Below, one piece after another: positions 1 through 6,725 of a DNA stretch of 35,715 nucleotides (position 1 is its first letter; each line of letters opens with the position of its first letter). The stretch covers positions 1-35,715 of the forward strand of contig NZ_JARKOZ010000121.1 of NCBI RefSeq assembly GCF_029978005.1, written 5' to 3'. Below the pieces are notes generated by a model. The model had not been told where the DNA came from, searched no databases, and worked only from the letters and a program-made list of their open reading frames with translations. The translations under genes and the position numbers were made by a program. Origin of the DNA: Solidesulfovibrio sp. GTDB taxonomy: Bacteria > Desulfobacterota > Desulfovibrionia > Desulfovibrionales > Desulfovibrionaceae.

Positions 1-241
1 GCTGCTCGCCCTCGCGCACGATGCCGTACTGGTGCACGTGCGCGTCGTCCACGGCCAGCACCCTGGCCGTCACCTGCACCGCGTCCGGGGGCAGGCGGTC
101 CGCGAAGCCCGTGGGCCAGTACCACAGCGCCAGGCAGCACACGGCCCCGGCCAGGGCGAACACGGCGTCGCGGCGCGCCCGGACGCGTCGCGACGGCGCG
201 GTGGCGTCTTGCCTCGGCCAGGGACAGGCATCCCCTGGCAT
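1..241 (-). CDS. YibE/F family membrane protein, N-terminal part (runs off the left edge)
   Basis: Only the first 80 codons are in the window. I placed the start at the ATG ending at 241 because a GAGGTG ribosome site lies eight bases upstream. The N-terminus is basic (SRRVRARRD), followed by one hydrophobic membrane segment at about residues 27-41. Next comes the typical YibE/F opening: a PTGF turn, then a beta-strand-rich stretch around VTARVLAVDD and QYGIVREGEQ. Family members carry a soluble domain after the first helix and several more membrane helices; these lie outside the window, and their substrate is not established. The assignment rests on the pattern of this N-terminus alone. A 60-codon reading in another frame over the same bases has no such pattern and is a shadow. 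Confidence 0.6.
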   Translation of the reverse strand, partial: MPGDACPWPRQDATAPSRRVRARRDAVFALAGAVCCLALWYWPTGFADRLPPDAVQVTARVLAVDDAHVHQYGIVREGEQ

Positions 242-263
242 CGATTCCACACCTCAAACGTAT

Positions 264-300
264 TGTGGGGCCGGCCGCGCTCTCCGCGACCGACCCCACA
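264..300. other. Hairpin between the alkaline phosphatase and YibE/F genes
   Basis: TGTGGGG at 264-270 pairs with CCCCACA at 294-300, and the inner CGG/CGCG bases extend the stem if G-U pairs are allowed. It lies after the alkaline phosphatase stop (minus strand) and just upstream of the YibE/F start. It may be a second terminator or a site in the YibE/F leader. There is no clear T run on the minus strand. Confidence 0.35.
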
Positions 301-326
301 TCAAAAGTTCCCTTTGACGGGGTGGT

Positions 327-365
327 CCAGGAGGGGCCCGAGGCCCCTCCTGGCCGCCGGAGGCA
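327..365 (-). repeat. GCCTCCGGCGGCC-headed hairpin, copy 1 (probable terminator)
   Basis: On the minus strand, nine bases after the alkaline phosphatase stop, TGCCTCCGGCGGCC (365-352) runs into a perfect 12-base-pair stem: CCAGGAGGGGCC, loop of three, GGCCCCTCCTGG (327-353). The same 13-base head followed by a hairpin recurs at 8047 and 35577, each time directly behind a stop codon. The T-rich tract after the stem is weak (ACTTTTGAT about 20 bases on), so a termination role is likely but not proven. Confidence 0.6.
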
Positions 366-373
366 TTTCTTCC

Positions 374-1942
374 TCAATTACTGGCCACGGCCTTCTGGCC
401 GACCACGGCCATGAGCCTTTTGGCCAGGTCGGTGTTGTCGTAGTAGCCGGCGAAGGCCTGCGCTCCCGGCCCCATGGCCGAGGTGACCACGGGCACGCCG
501 GTGTGGGAGTAGCTGGTCCAGGCCAGGCCGGCCTTGTTGTCCAGGATGTGGGTCAGCGCGATGGTCAGGGGTTCGTAGCCGCCGTAGGCCCGGTAGTCCA
601 TCTCGTCGCCCTTGTCCTTTTCGCCCTGCATGCTGCGGGCGAACGCCTCCTTGACGGCCACGAGCTCGAACTCCTTGAGGTACATGCCATGGGCGTCGGC
701 CGGGGAGGTGTCGTCCTCGGTGGGCTTCGGCGCGGCCTTCATGGCTTCGAGGTCGGCTGCCGTGGGCACGGCGAGGCCGAAGCTCTCCTGGATCATGGGC
801 GCGACGTCCTCGAACCTGGCGCTGCCGGCGTCGTGGGTCTTCTTGTATTCCTTGAGCGCGGCGGTGAACTTGAGGAACGACTCCTTCTGGTGCTTGAGGT
901 AGTCGTAGTAGTTGCCGTAGCGGGTGCCGGCAAAGCCCAGGGTCAGGCCGCCGCATTCGTGGTCGCCGGTGACCACGACGAGCGTCTCGTCGGGGTGTTT
1001 CTCGGCGAAGGCGACGGCCTTGGCCACGGCGGCGTCGAAGGCCAGGGTGTCGTGGATGGAGGCGGCGGCGTCGTTGGCGTGGCAGGCCCAGTCGATCTTG
1101 CCGCCCTCGACCATGAAGAAGAAGCCTTTCGGGTTGTCCAGAAGCTCGATGCCCTTGGCGGTGTAGTCGGCCAGGGACAGCCCGGCCTTGTCGCCGTCCA
1201 GGGCGTAGGGCAGGGCCTTGTCGTGGTCGAGCTCGGGGTTGAGGGCCATGAGCTTCGTTCCGGGCTTGGCGTCCCGAACGGCCTGCGGGTCGCTGGTCAC
1301 CTGGTAGCCGGCGGCCTTGATGACCTCCATGGCGTCGGCCTTCTCGCCTTCCTTTTTCGACTTCTTGCCGGCCGGGTCCTTGAAGCCGCCGCCGCCGAAG
1401 TAGTCGAAGCCGCTCTTGGCCACGTCCAGGGCGATCTCGTAATAATTGTTGCGGCTTTCCTGGTGCGAATAGAAGCAGGCCGGAGTGGCGTGGTCCAGGG
1501 AGACGCTCGAGACCACGCCGACCCTGCGGCCGCTGTCCCGGGCCATCTCGGCCATGGTGGGCACGGGCTTTTTGGCCCCGTCCACGCTGATGGCCCCGTT
1601 GTAGGTCTTGACGCCGGCGGCCAGGGCGGTGCCGGCCGCGCCGGAGTCGGTGATGATGGAATTGAGGGAATACGTGGTGGTCAGGCCCTGGGCGGGCATC
1701 CTGTTCATGGCCAGCTTGACGATGCCGGGCTCTTTTTTGCCTTCCCTGGCGGCCAGGAAGTATTCGGCGGCGCTGCGCTGGGCCATGGCCAGCCCGTCGC
1801 CGATGAAGAGAAAGACGTATTTGGGCGCGGGCCCGGAATCGGCGCGGGCCACGGCGGCGGCCAAGAACAGGGCGGCCAGCACGAGCCAGGCCACGCGGTT
1901 GATGGCGGCCGCGGCAAAGGGCGGCATGGCGTATCGGCGCAT
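374..1942 (-). CDS. phoA: Secreted alkaline phosphatase (PhoA family)
   Basis: Hydrolyses phosphate monoesters outside the cytoplasm to release inorganic phosphate. The 522-residue product has a signal peptide (basic start, hydrophobic stretch at about 17-32, cleavage after ARA at about 34). Family motifs follow in order: IGDG (metal-binding Asp about 49), ITDSGAAGTA with nucleophile Ser about 100, LDHATPACFYSHQESR with the phosphate-binding Arg, EGGKIDWACHAND (metal ligands), TGDHECGG and a late YSHTGVPV His. All expected zinc and magnesium ligands appear present. The start is the ATG at 1942 because GGAGGA lies nine bases upstream; the open frame continues to 2788 without a further site or signal sequence. 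It is a single gene; no phosphate sensor or transporter genes are nearby. Confidence 0.93.
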   Translation of the reverse strand: MRRYAMPPFAAAAINRVAWLVLAALFLAAAVARADSGPAPKYVFLFIGDGLAMAQRSAAEYFLAAREGKKEPGIVKLAMNRMPAQGLTTTYSLNSIITDSGAAGTALAAGVKTYNGAISVDGAKKPVPTMAEMARDSGRRVGVVSSVSLDHATPACFYSHQESRNNYYEIALDVAKSGFDYFGGGGFKDPAGKKSKKEGEKADAMEVIKAAGYQVTSDPQAVRDAKPGTKLMALNPELDHDKALPYALDGDKAGLSLADYTAKGIELLDNPKGFFFMVEGGKIDWACHANDAAASIHDTLAFDAAVAKAVAFAEKHPDETLVVVTGDHECGGLTLGFAGTRYGNYYDYLKHQKESFLKFTAALKEYKKTHDAGSARFEDVAPMIQESFGLAVPTAADLEAMKAAPKPTEDDTSPADAHGMYLKEFELVAVKEAFARSMQGEKDKGDEMDYRAYGGYEPLTIALTHILDNKAGLAWTSYSHTGVPVVTSAMGPGAQAFAGYYDNTDLAKRLMAVVGQKAVASN

Positions 1943-2270
1943 GGTGGGTGTTCCTCCGTTGACGGTTCTCGGCGACCGGGTAAACCCGCCCGTGTGACGC
2001 CCTCGTGGCGGGACCGTGGCGTTTGCCGGGCCGCGCCCGCTGGCCGGGCGGACGCTACAGGCGTACAAGGCGCGAAACGGTTTGTGAAGGAGCTGCCGGC
2101 CATCAACCGGAAGCCGCCATAGCGGGGCTTCGATCAGTCCCTTTGCGGTGGCCCGAAACACGCTGACGGCCACGGCGGCCTCAGCTGCGGAGCCGTGGCC
2201 GCGGGCGACATCATCGCGGACCTGTCCCGGGCCATGGACAGGGCCGGCATCGCCTGGGGACCCGGCGCGC
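1943..2270. other. Intergenic region upstream of the alkaline phosphatase
   Basis: No convincing gene. On the minus strand a possible sigma-70-type promoter is TTCACA (2088-2083), a 17-base spacer and TACGCC (2065-2060), which would give a leader of about 110 bases. The -10 is poor, and no clear Pho box was found. Long open frames here are by-products of high GC. Confidence 0.3.
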
Positions 2271-2459
2271 CTACCATCGGCCCCGTTCGAGCAGGCCCCG
2301 TCGCAGCAGTTCCCGCTCCTTGTAGAGGTCGAAGTCGAAACAGGGGCTGCGCGGCCGCTCCTTGCGCTTGCGGGCCCGGAAGTAGACGACGCCGCCGACG
2401 ACGACCGCGTCCACGAGGAAAATGACGAACAGCAGCCATGCTGTGGAAAGGCCGGACAT
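2271..2459 (-). CDS. Small single-pass membrane protein, 62 residues
   Basis: I do not recognise a family. The ATG at 2459 has a very strong ribosome site (GGAGGAGGAAACC-ATG), which argues that this small frame is real. The product has one hydrophobic helix at about residues 7-27 (WLLFVIFLVDAVVVGGVVYF) followed by a very basic stretch, RARKRKERPR, and a short charged tail with one Cys. Positive charges after the helix predict the N-terminus outside and a cytoplasmic tail. It precedes the alkaline phosphatase on the same strand but is 328 bases away, so co-transcription is uncertain. Confidence 0.6.
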   Translation of the reverse strand: MSGLSTAWLLFVIFLVDAVVVGGVVYFRARKRKERPRSPCFDFDLYKERELLRRGLLERGRW

Positions 2460-2908
2460 GGTTTCCTCCTCCCGCCGATCTTGCTCCCGGGCCGAGGCGA
2501 AGCCTCCGGCCTGCGCCGGCCCCGGCCGGCGGCGTGACGATGCGCCCGAAACGGCGCGAAAAAGGCGCAAACAGGGCCGGGAGCGCAAGGCGCGGGGCCG
2601 GCGGTCGCGAGCATGCGCCGCCAGCCCCGCCGTGGCCGCCACGGCGGGAGAGGCGCGGGACGCAGCCCGGAAATGGCCGCCAAGGGCCGCTTCCGGTCCG
2701 TCCCGTCGGATGGGATCCTCCTCCCCGATTTCGTTATGCAGCCGGGGGCGGCGAGAAATAAATAGGTTTTCCCTGTGTTTGTGGCCACAGTAAACCACAG
2801 GAAACTGCAGGGAAGGCAAAACCGTCATCGGGGAGGGGCTTTACAGCCGTCGGCAGGTTTGTCACAGGAAAATTCTTTCAGAAACGTCAAAAACCGACGC
2901 GAGGCTCC
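2460..2908. other. 449-base intergenic region between divergent genes
   Basis: No gene is supported. A 9-base-pair hairpin (CCCGCCGTG, loop of five, CACGGCGGG) lies at 2626-2648. The part from about 2750 to 2890 is AT-richer and holds nested inverted repeats (see 2769-2814), so it probably contains the promoters of the divergent genes at 2459 and 2909. On the minus strand TATTTAT near 2760 is a possible -10. Confidence 0.4.
2769..2814. promoter_or_regulatory. Nested inverted repeats in a divergent promoter region
   Basis: TTCCCTG (2769-2775) is matched by CAGGGAA (2808-2814). Inside lie CCTGTG (2772-2777) and CACAGG (2796-2801), and a GTGGCCAC palindrome sits between them. The string CACAGGAAA is also found again near 2865, closer to the plus-strand start. 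The arrangement suggests binding sites for a dimeric regulator; no regulator gene adjoins. Confidence 0.35.
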
Positions 2909-3820
2909 ATGGGCACCGCCTCGAAAACCGGCCGGCCGGCCAAGCTGCGCAACGCCGTTGCCGGCGAGCACCTGCGTCAGGCGCTCAAGGCGCTGGGCAA
3001 GACGTGGCGCAAGAACGTCAACGATCCCGACCACGTATTCAACTGGGACGCCTGGAAGGCCTGCGGCCTGCCGCGAAGCCCCACCACCATCGACGCGGAC
3101 ATGCGCCTGGGCGTGCCCGAGGAGCGCCTCGGAGCCTACGCCCAGTGCCTGGCCATCTCGCCGCGCACCCTGGTCTCGCCCGGCACGGACGTCCGCGCCG
3201 CCCTGGGCCTGGCCCGCCCGGCGCGCCATGCGGCCACGGCCGCGCCGGGGCTGGGGCTCGGGCCGACGTTCACGGAAGACTATCTCGGCTACAACGCCCC
3301 GGCGGCCATGCGCCGGCTTTTCGACCTCGTGGCCGGCGTCTACCGCATCCGCTACGTCCTCTCCATCACCGAAGACGTGCACGCCTGCGCCTTCTGGTTC
3401 GCGGCCGCGGAAAACCACCGTCTCCTGGGGCACGGATTCTTCGTCCGCTTCGGCCTGGACAACTTCTTCCGGGCCAGCACCTTTCGGTGGCACAACAACC
3501 TGCACACCCTCTATCTGTGCGACAACCAGAAGGAACTCGGCCACCTCCTGTTCGTCGACCCCCTGCGCCACAACCTCGTGGCCAGGCGTTCCCCTTTCTG
3601 GTTGCGCGGCCACGGCGTCACGGACAGCGGCCTGGCCGACAATGCGCCCGTGGCCATGACGTTTCGCATGGACCGGTTGGAAACGCCGCCCGGGCTTTCC
3701 CCGGGAGACCTGTGGGACCGGGAATGCGAGGCGGTGCGCCGCCGGCCGTGCTTCGCCTCGGACGAGCCGGAGCACGCGGCGCTGCGGGCGGCCGTGACCG
3801 CGCCGGAACATCCCTCTTGA
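2909..3820 (+). CDS. Uncharacterised cytoplasmic protein, 303 residues
   Basis: I do not recognise a family. The start ATG has GAGG five bases upstream. There is no signal peptide or membrane helix. The first 45 residues are strongly basic (KTGRPAKLRNAV, KTWRKN). Residues about 45-90 form a helical section (WDAWKACGLPRSPTTID, ERLGAYAQCLAISPRTLV) reminiscent of a small helix-turn-helix or recognition module. Residues about 110-260 form an alpha/beta section rich in aromatics and His (FWFAAAENHRLLGHGFFVRFGLDNFF; FRWHNNLHTLYLCDN). This last part might be a ligand-sensing domain, but that is only an impression. It is followed, 90 bases on, by the exported thioredoxin-like gene. Confidence 0.7.
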   Translation: MGTASKTGRPAKLRNAVAGEHLRQALKALGKTWRKNVNDPDHVFNWDAWKACGLPRSPTTIDADMRLGVPEERLGAYAQCLAISPRTLVSPGTDVRAALGLARPARHAATAAPGLGLGPTFTEDYLGYNAPAAMRRLFDLVAGVYRIRYVLSITEDVHACAFWFAAAENHRLLGHGFFVRFGLDNFFRASTFRWHNNLHTLYLCDNQKELGHLLFVDPLRHNLVARRSPFWLRGHGVTDSGLADNAPVAMTFRMDRLETPPGLSPGDLWDRECEAVRRRPCFASDEPEHAALRAAVTAPEHPS

Positions 3821-3910
3821 GCCGTCGGGCTTTGCCTGGCGGCCAAAGATGCTTATGACAACGGATCGGCGATCCACCGCCGGTCACGGCACCCTTTCCC
3901 TGGAGGACGC

Positions 3911-4501
3911 ATGAAGCGCCTGTTTTGCCTGCTTGTCGTCGCCTGCCTGGCGATGCTCTCCGCCGCCCCGGCCCTGGCCGTGGAGGCGTCCGAAGCCCCG
4001 GGGGCCAAGCCCCTGGCCGTGGGCAGCGCCTTCCCCGACGTGACCCTGGTCGGGGAACTCTCGCCCGAGGCGGCGGCCTCTCTCGGGCTCGCCCCCGGTC
4101 CGGCGCGCGCCTCCCTCAACAGCCTGCGCCCGGAAGTCCTCGTGTTCGAGGTGTTCAGCATGTACTGCCCGTTCTGCCAGAAGGACGCCCCCTCGGTGAA
4201 CGCGCTAAACGAGCTCGTCGCCAAGCGCGGCCTGTCCAACCGGATCGCGGTCATAGGCGTCGGCGCGGGCAACTCCGCCACCGAGGTGGAGGTCTTCCGC
4301 AAGACCTTCGCCGTGCCGTTCCCGCTTTTCGCCGACCCCGACTTCGCCGTGCACGGCCAGGTGGGGAAGGTGGGCACGCCGTTTTTCTACGTGCTCAAGA
4401 AAAAGCCCGATGGCGGCTATGTGGTCGCCGGCGCAAGCCTTGGCGTCATGGATTCGCCGGCGGAGTTCCTGTCGCGGATCACGCGGGCGGCGGGCATCTG
4501 A
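3911..4501 (+). CDS. Exported thioredoxin-like protein with CPFC active site
   Basis: Probable thiol-disulfide oxidoreductase of the TlpA/redoxin type acting in the periplasm. The 196-residue product has a clear signal peptide (hydrophobic core at about 4-19, cleavage after ALA-23). The thioredoxin fold carries a CPFC motif (Cys86/Cys89) after the strand VLVFEVFSMY, and the cis-proline loop is GTPFFYVL at about 151-158. The segment between the signal and the fold is longer than in minimal thioredoxins. GGAGG lies upstream of the ATG. The exported peroxiredoxin follows 79 bases on, so this protein is a plausible periplasmic reductant for it; that pairing is inferred from position. Confidence 0.82.
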   Translation: MKRLFCLLVVACLAMLSAAPALAVEASEAPGAKPLAVGSAFPDVTLVGELSPEAAASLGLAPGPARASLNSLRPEVLVFEVFSMYCPFCQKDAPSVNALNELVAKRGLSNRIAVIGVGAGNSATEVEVFRKTFAVPFPLFADPDFAVHGQVGKVGTPFFYVLKKKPDGGYVVAGASLGVMDSPAEFLSRITRAAGI

Positions 4502-4532
4502 GTCGATGTTTTTTTGGTGCGCCCGTCTTGAT

Positions 4533-4553
4533 TTGGAAAACGATTCTCCATAA
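4533..4553. promoter_or_regulatory. Possible Fur/PerR-type operator before the peroxiredoxin
   Basis: GGAAAACGATTCTCC (4535-4549) is an interrupted palindrome: six of seven outer pairs match around the central base except for one inner mismatch and the centre. It stands in an AT-rich patch 32 bases upstream of the peroxiredoxin start. Spacing and composition resemble Fur-family boxes, and PerR would suit the gene. The match to a consensus is loose. Confidence 0.3.
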
Positions 4554-4580
4554 GCTGCGTGGACAGCAGAGGGTACGGGG

Positions 4581-5186
4581 ATGACCACAACCTGGATCGG
4601 GACCGCGCTGGCGGTTTTCTTGTGCGTGGCGCCGGCGTTTGCTTCGCATACGCCGAGCGAGAGCCTGATCGACAACGTCTGTCCGGTCGGGCCGCTGCCG
4701 CCGACGGACAGCAAGCTGGCCGTGGCCGTGGGCCAGCCCATGCCCGATTTCGACCTCCCGGCCGTGGGCGGCAGTCATGTTCGGCTGTCGGACTACCTGG
4801 GCAAGAAGAACCTGGTCTTGTCCTTCGTGCCGGCGGCCTGGACGCCGGTGTGCTCGGGCCAGTGGCCGGGCTACAACATCGCGCGCCAAGTCTTCGAGGA
4901 CAACGACGCGGCGCTGATCGGCATCTCGGCGGACAACATCCCCACGCTCTACGCCTGGACGAAGCAGATGGGCTCGCTCTGGTTCCCCGTGGCCTCGGAC
5001 TTCTGGCCCCACGGCGATCTGGCCAAAAAGCTCGGCATCCTGCGCGGCGACGGCACCATCGAACGGGCGCTTTTTGTGGTGGACAAACAAGGCGTGATCC
5101 GATTCATTGACGTCCATGACATCAACACGCGCCCGGACCTTGGCGAACTGATCCAGGCCATGGAGCGCGTGCACGAGGGGCAATGA
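4581..5186 (+). CDS. Exported peroxiredoxin (AhpC/TSA family)
   Basis: Reduces hydrogen peroxide or organic peroxides through a reactive cysteine. The 201-residue product has a signal peptide (cleavage near AFA-21), unusual because most bacterial peroxiredoxins are cytoplasmic. The peroxidatic site is PAAWTPVCSGQW with Cys91 preceded by the usual Thr and Pro. A second mature cysteine, Cys34 in NVCPVG, lies before the fold and could be the resolving residue; there is no C-terminal resolving Cys. The fold continues through ISADN and a VVDKQGVIRF strand. The upstream Shine-Dalgarno is modest (GAGGG). It lies between the thioredoxin-like gene and the CMD-like gene, all on one strand with short gaps. 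Confidence 0.85.
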   Translation: MTTTWIGTALAVFLCVAPAFASHTPSESLIDNVCPVGPLPPTDSKLAVAVGQPMPDFDLPAVGGSHVRLSDYLGKKNLVLSFVPAAWTPVCSGQWPGYNIARQVFEDNDAALIGISADNIPTLYAWTKQMGSLWFPVASDFWPHGDLAKKLGILRGDGTIERALFVVDKQGVIRFIDVHDINTRPDLGELIQAMERVHEGQ

Positions 5187-5232
5187 CGCATCGCCGCGAG
5201 GCGGCGGCAACGGCACAGCAAGGAGCAGCACC

Positions 5233-5550
5233 ATGCCCGATGCATCGCTTCCACGCCATTACGAACGCCTGACCCGCAATTACCCCCGTTTCATGGCCGC
5301 CCTGGAATCCGTGGCCGTCGCCGCCCGCGAGGCCGGTCCCCTGCAGGAGAAGGTCCTGCATCTGGTGCAGATGGGCGCGGCGGCGGCGCGCGCCATGGAG
5401 ACCGGCGTGGCCAGCCATGCCCGACGAGCCGCCCGGGCCGGCGCGACGCCGGCGGAAATCAGCCAGGCCCTGCTGGCGCTGACGCCGACCATCGGCTTTC
5501 CCGCCGTGGCGGCGGCGCTCAAGTGGGCCGAGAAGAACATCGACGAGTAG
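5233..5550 (+). CDS. CMD/AhpD-like small protein without cysteine
   Basis: Carboxymuconolactone-decarboxylase superfamily, all-helical, 105 residues. The typical helix-turn motif is present as ETGVASHARRAARAGATPAEI, followed by the LLALTPTIGFPAVAAALKW helix. In AhpD the first of these carries a CxxC redox pair. Here the protein has no cysteine at all, so it cannot act as an AhpD-type disulfide reductase; only the conserved His remains. It may be structural, ligand-binding or act through the His. AAGGAG lies upstream of the ATG. Its position between a peroxiredoxin and rubrerythrin suggests a role in oxidative stress. Confidence 0.75.
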   Translation: MPDASLPRHYERLTRNYPRFMAALESVAVAAREAGPLQEKVLHLVQMGAAAARAMETGVASHARRAARAGATPAEISQALLALTPTIGFPAVAAALKWAEKNIDE

Positions 5551-5648
5551 ACAAGTGCGGCGACCTTTCAGGAAGAGGCCGTGTTGGCAAGGTAAACAGG
5601 ACTTGAAAGCAACAGTGCCCTCGAAATGCGCGAATGTGGAGGTTGTGC

Positions 5649-6224
5649 ATGAAACCGCTCAAGGGATCGAAGACCGAAAAGAACATCCTGACCGCCTTTT
5701 CCGGCGAGTCCCAGGCCAGGAACCGCTACACCTACTTCGCCTCCAAGGCGAAAAAAGAAGGCTACGAACAGATTTCGGCCATTTTCACCGAAACCGCCGA
5801 CCAGGAGAAGGAGCACGCCAAGCGGCTGTTCAAGTACCTGGAGGGCGGCGAGGTGGAGATCACGGCCGCCTTTCCGGCCGGCGTGATCGGCGACACCGTG
5901 GCCAACCTGCGCGAGGCCGCCGGCGGCGAGGCCTATGAAGAGGACGACATGTATCCGTCCTTCGCCACCGTGGCCAAGGAGGAGGGCTACCCCGAGGTGG
6001 CCGCCACCTTCGAGCACATCGCCAAGGCCGAGGGCTTCCACAAGCGCCGCTACGCCAAGCTGGCGGACAACATCGAGGCGGGGCTGGTGTTCAAGCGGCC
6101 GTCCAAGATCCTGTGGCGCTGCCGCAACTGCGGCTACCCCATGGAAAGCGACCACGCTCCGGACAAGTGCCCGGCCTGCGAGCATCCGCAAGCCTATTTC
6201 GAGATCGCGCCCGAGAACTGGTAG
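5649..6224 (+). CDS. rbr: Rubrerythrin
   Basis: NADH-linked peroxidase of anaerobes; it reduces hydrogen peroxide in the cytoplasm using electrons passed through rubredoxin-like centres. The 191-residue length equals the D. vulgaris protein. The diiron ligands fall at the familiar places: Glu20, Glu53 and His56 (EKEH), Glu94, Glu97, Glu128 and His131. The C-terminal rubredoxin domain has CRNCGY (158/161) and CPAC (174/177). I chose the ATG at 5649 over the in-frame ATG at 5634 because GGAGG lies six bases before it and the family begins MK. It is the last gene of the peroxide-defence group and is followed by a strong terminator. Confidence 0.96.
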   Translation: MKPLKGSKTEKNILTAFSGESQARNRYTYFASKAKKEGYEQISAIFTETADQEKEHAKRLFKYLEGGEVEITAAFPAGVIGDTVANLREAAGGEAYEEDDMYPSFATVAKEEGYPEVAATFEHIAKAEGFHKRRYAKLADNIEAGLVFKRPSKILWRCRNCGYPMESDHAPDKCPACEHPQAYFEIAPENW

Positions 6225-6237
6225 ATCCTGCCTTCAT

Positions 6238-6271
6238 CCGGACCGCGCCGCCAGCGGGCGCGGTCCGGTTT
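6238..6271 (+). terminator. Rho-independent terminator after rubrerythrin
   Basis: A perfect 12-base-pair stem (CCGGACCGCGCC at 6238-6249, GGCGCGGTCCGG at 6257-6268) with a seven-base loop is followed by TTT. It starts 13 bases after the stop codon. Confidence 0.7.
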
Positions 6272-6368
6272 CATACGGCCGCCGCTTCCGCCAAGCGCGG
6301 CCTTCCCCGCCGTTGCCGCCGTCTGATTCCCTCGATCCGGTTCCTTCGGCGTTCCGCGTCCGGCCGTC

Positions 6369-6644
6369 TCAGGGCGTCGGCGTCTCGCCGGCCGCCCGGC
6401 GTCGCTGGTCCGCCTCTTCGCGCAGCCGAGCCAGGATCTCGTCGTAGCCTTCCGGCCGGTGGGGCCGCAGGCAGGGCGTGCAGTCCTTGACGCCGTGGCG
6501 CGTCTCGTGGTCGCCGCCGCAGTCCTTCAGGAAATAGAGCGGACAGAAGCAGAACAGGCAGTTGAAGGCGGTCGGGTCGGCCCCGGCATGGCAGGGGAAG
6601 TAGCGGCAGGCGGTGTTGGCGAAATAGCGGTGGCTGGCGTCCAT
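6369..6644 (-). CDS. Cysteine-rich small-domain protein (probable metal-binding)
   Basis: A 91-residue protein with about nine cysteines in the order expected for the Pfam cysteine-rich small domain: ACRYFPCH, then NCLFCFCPLY, then DCGG, then GVKDCTPCLRPH. The spacing suggests one or two zinc or iron sites; the function of the family is unknown. A charged helical tail follows ([15 protein letters not shown]). The start at 6644 has GAGGAG five bases upstream. The long frame that continues to 8300 upstream is not coding: it runs antisense through the next gene. It is convergent with rubrerythrin and divergent from the gene at 6726. Confidence 0.8.
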   Translation of the reverse strand: MDASHRYFANTACRYFPCHAGADPTAFNCLFCFCPLYFLKDCGGDHETRHGVKDCTPCLRPHRPEGYDEILARLREEADQRRRAAGETPTP

Positions 6645-6725
6645 GACGGCTCCTCGGGGCTTGTGGGCACGGGGCTTGCAATCCCTCTTTCGCCCTAGAT
6701 CGACCACGAAACACCGGGAAGCCCC

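Noticed and set aside
2083..2090. Pho box upstream of the alkaline phosphatase
   Set aside because: No pair of direct repeats near the PhoB consensus could be made out.
32..2122. Long plus-strand open frame (about 696 codons) antisense to the alkaline phosphatase
   Set aside because: Composition is Gly/Val/His-rich without domain pattern, it mirrors a well-supported gene, and such frames are common opposite GC-rich genes.
1943..2788. N-terminal extension of the alkaline phosphatase frame
   Set aside because: A proper signal peptide with a ribosome site begins at 1942, and the extension has no recognisable sequence.
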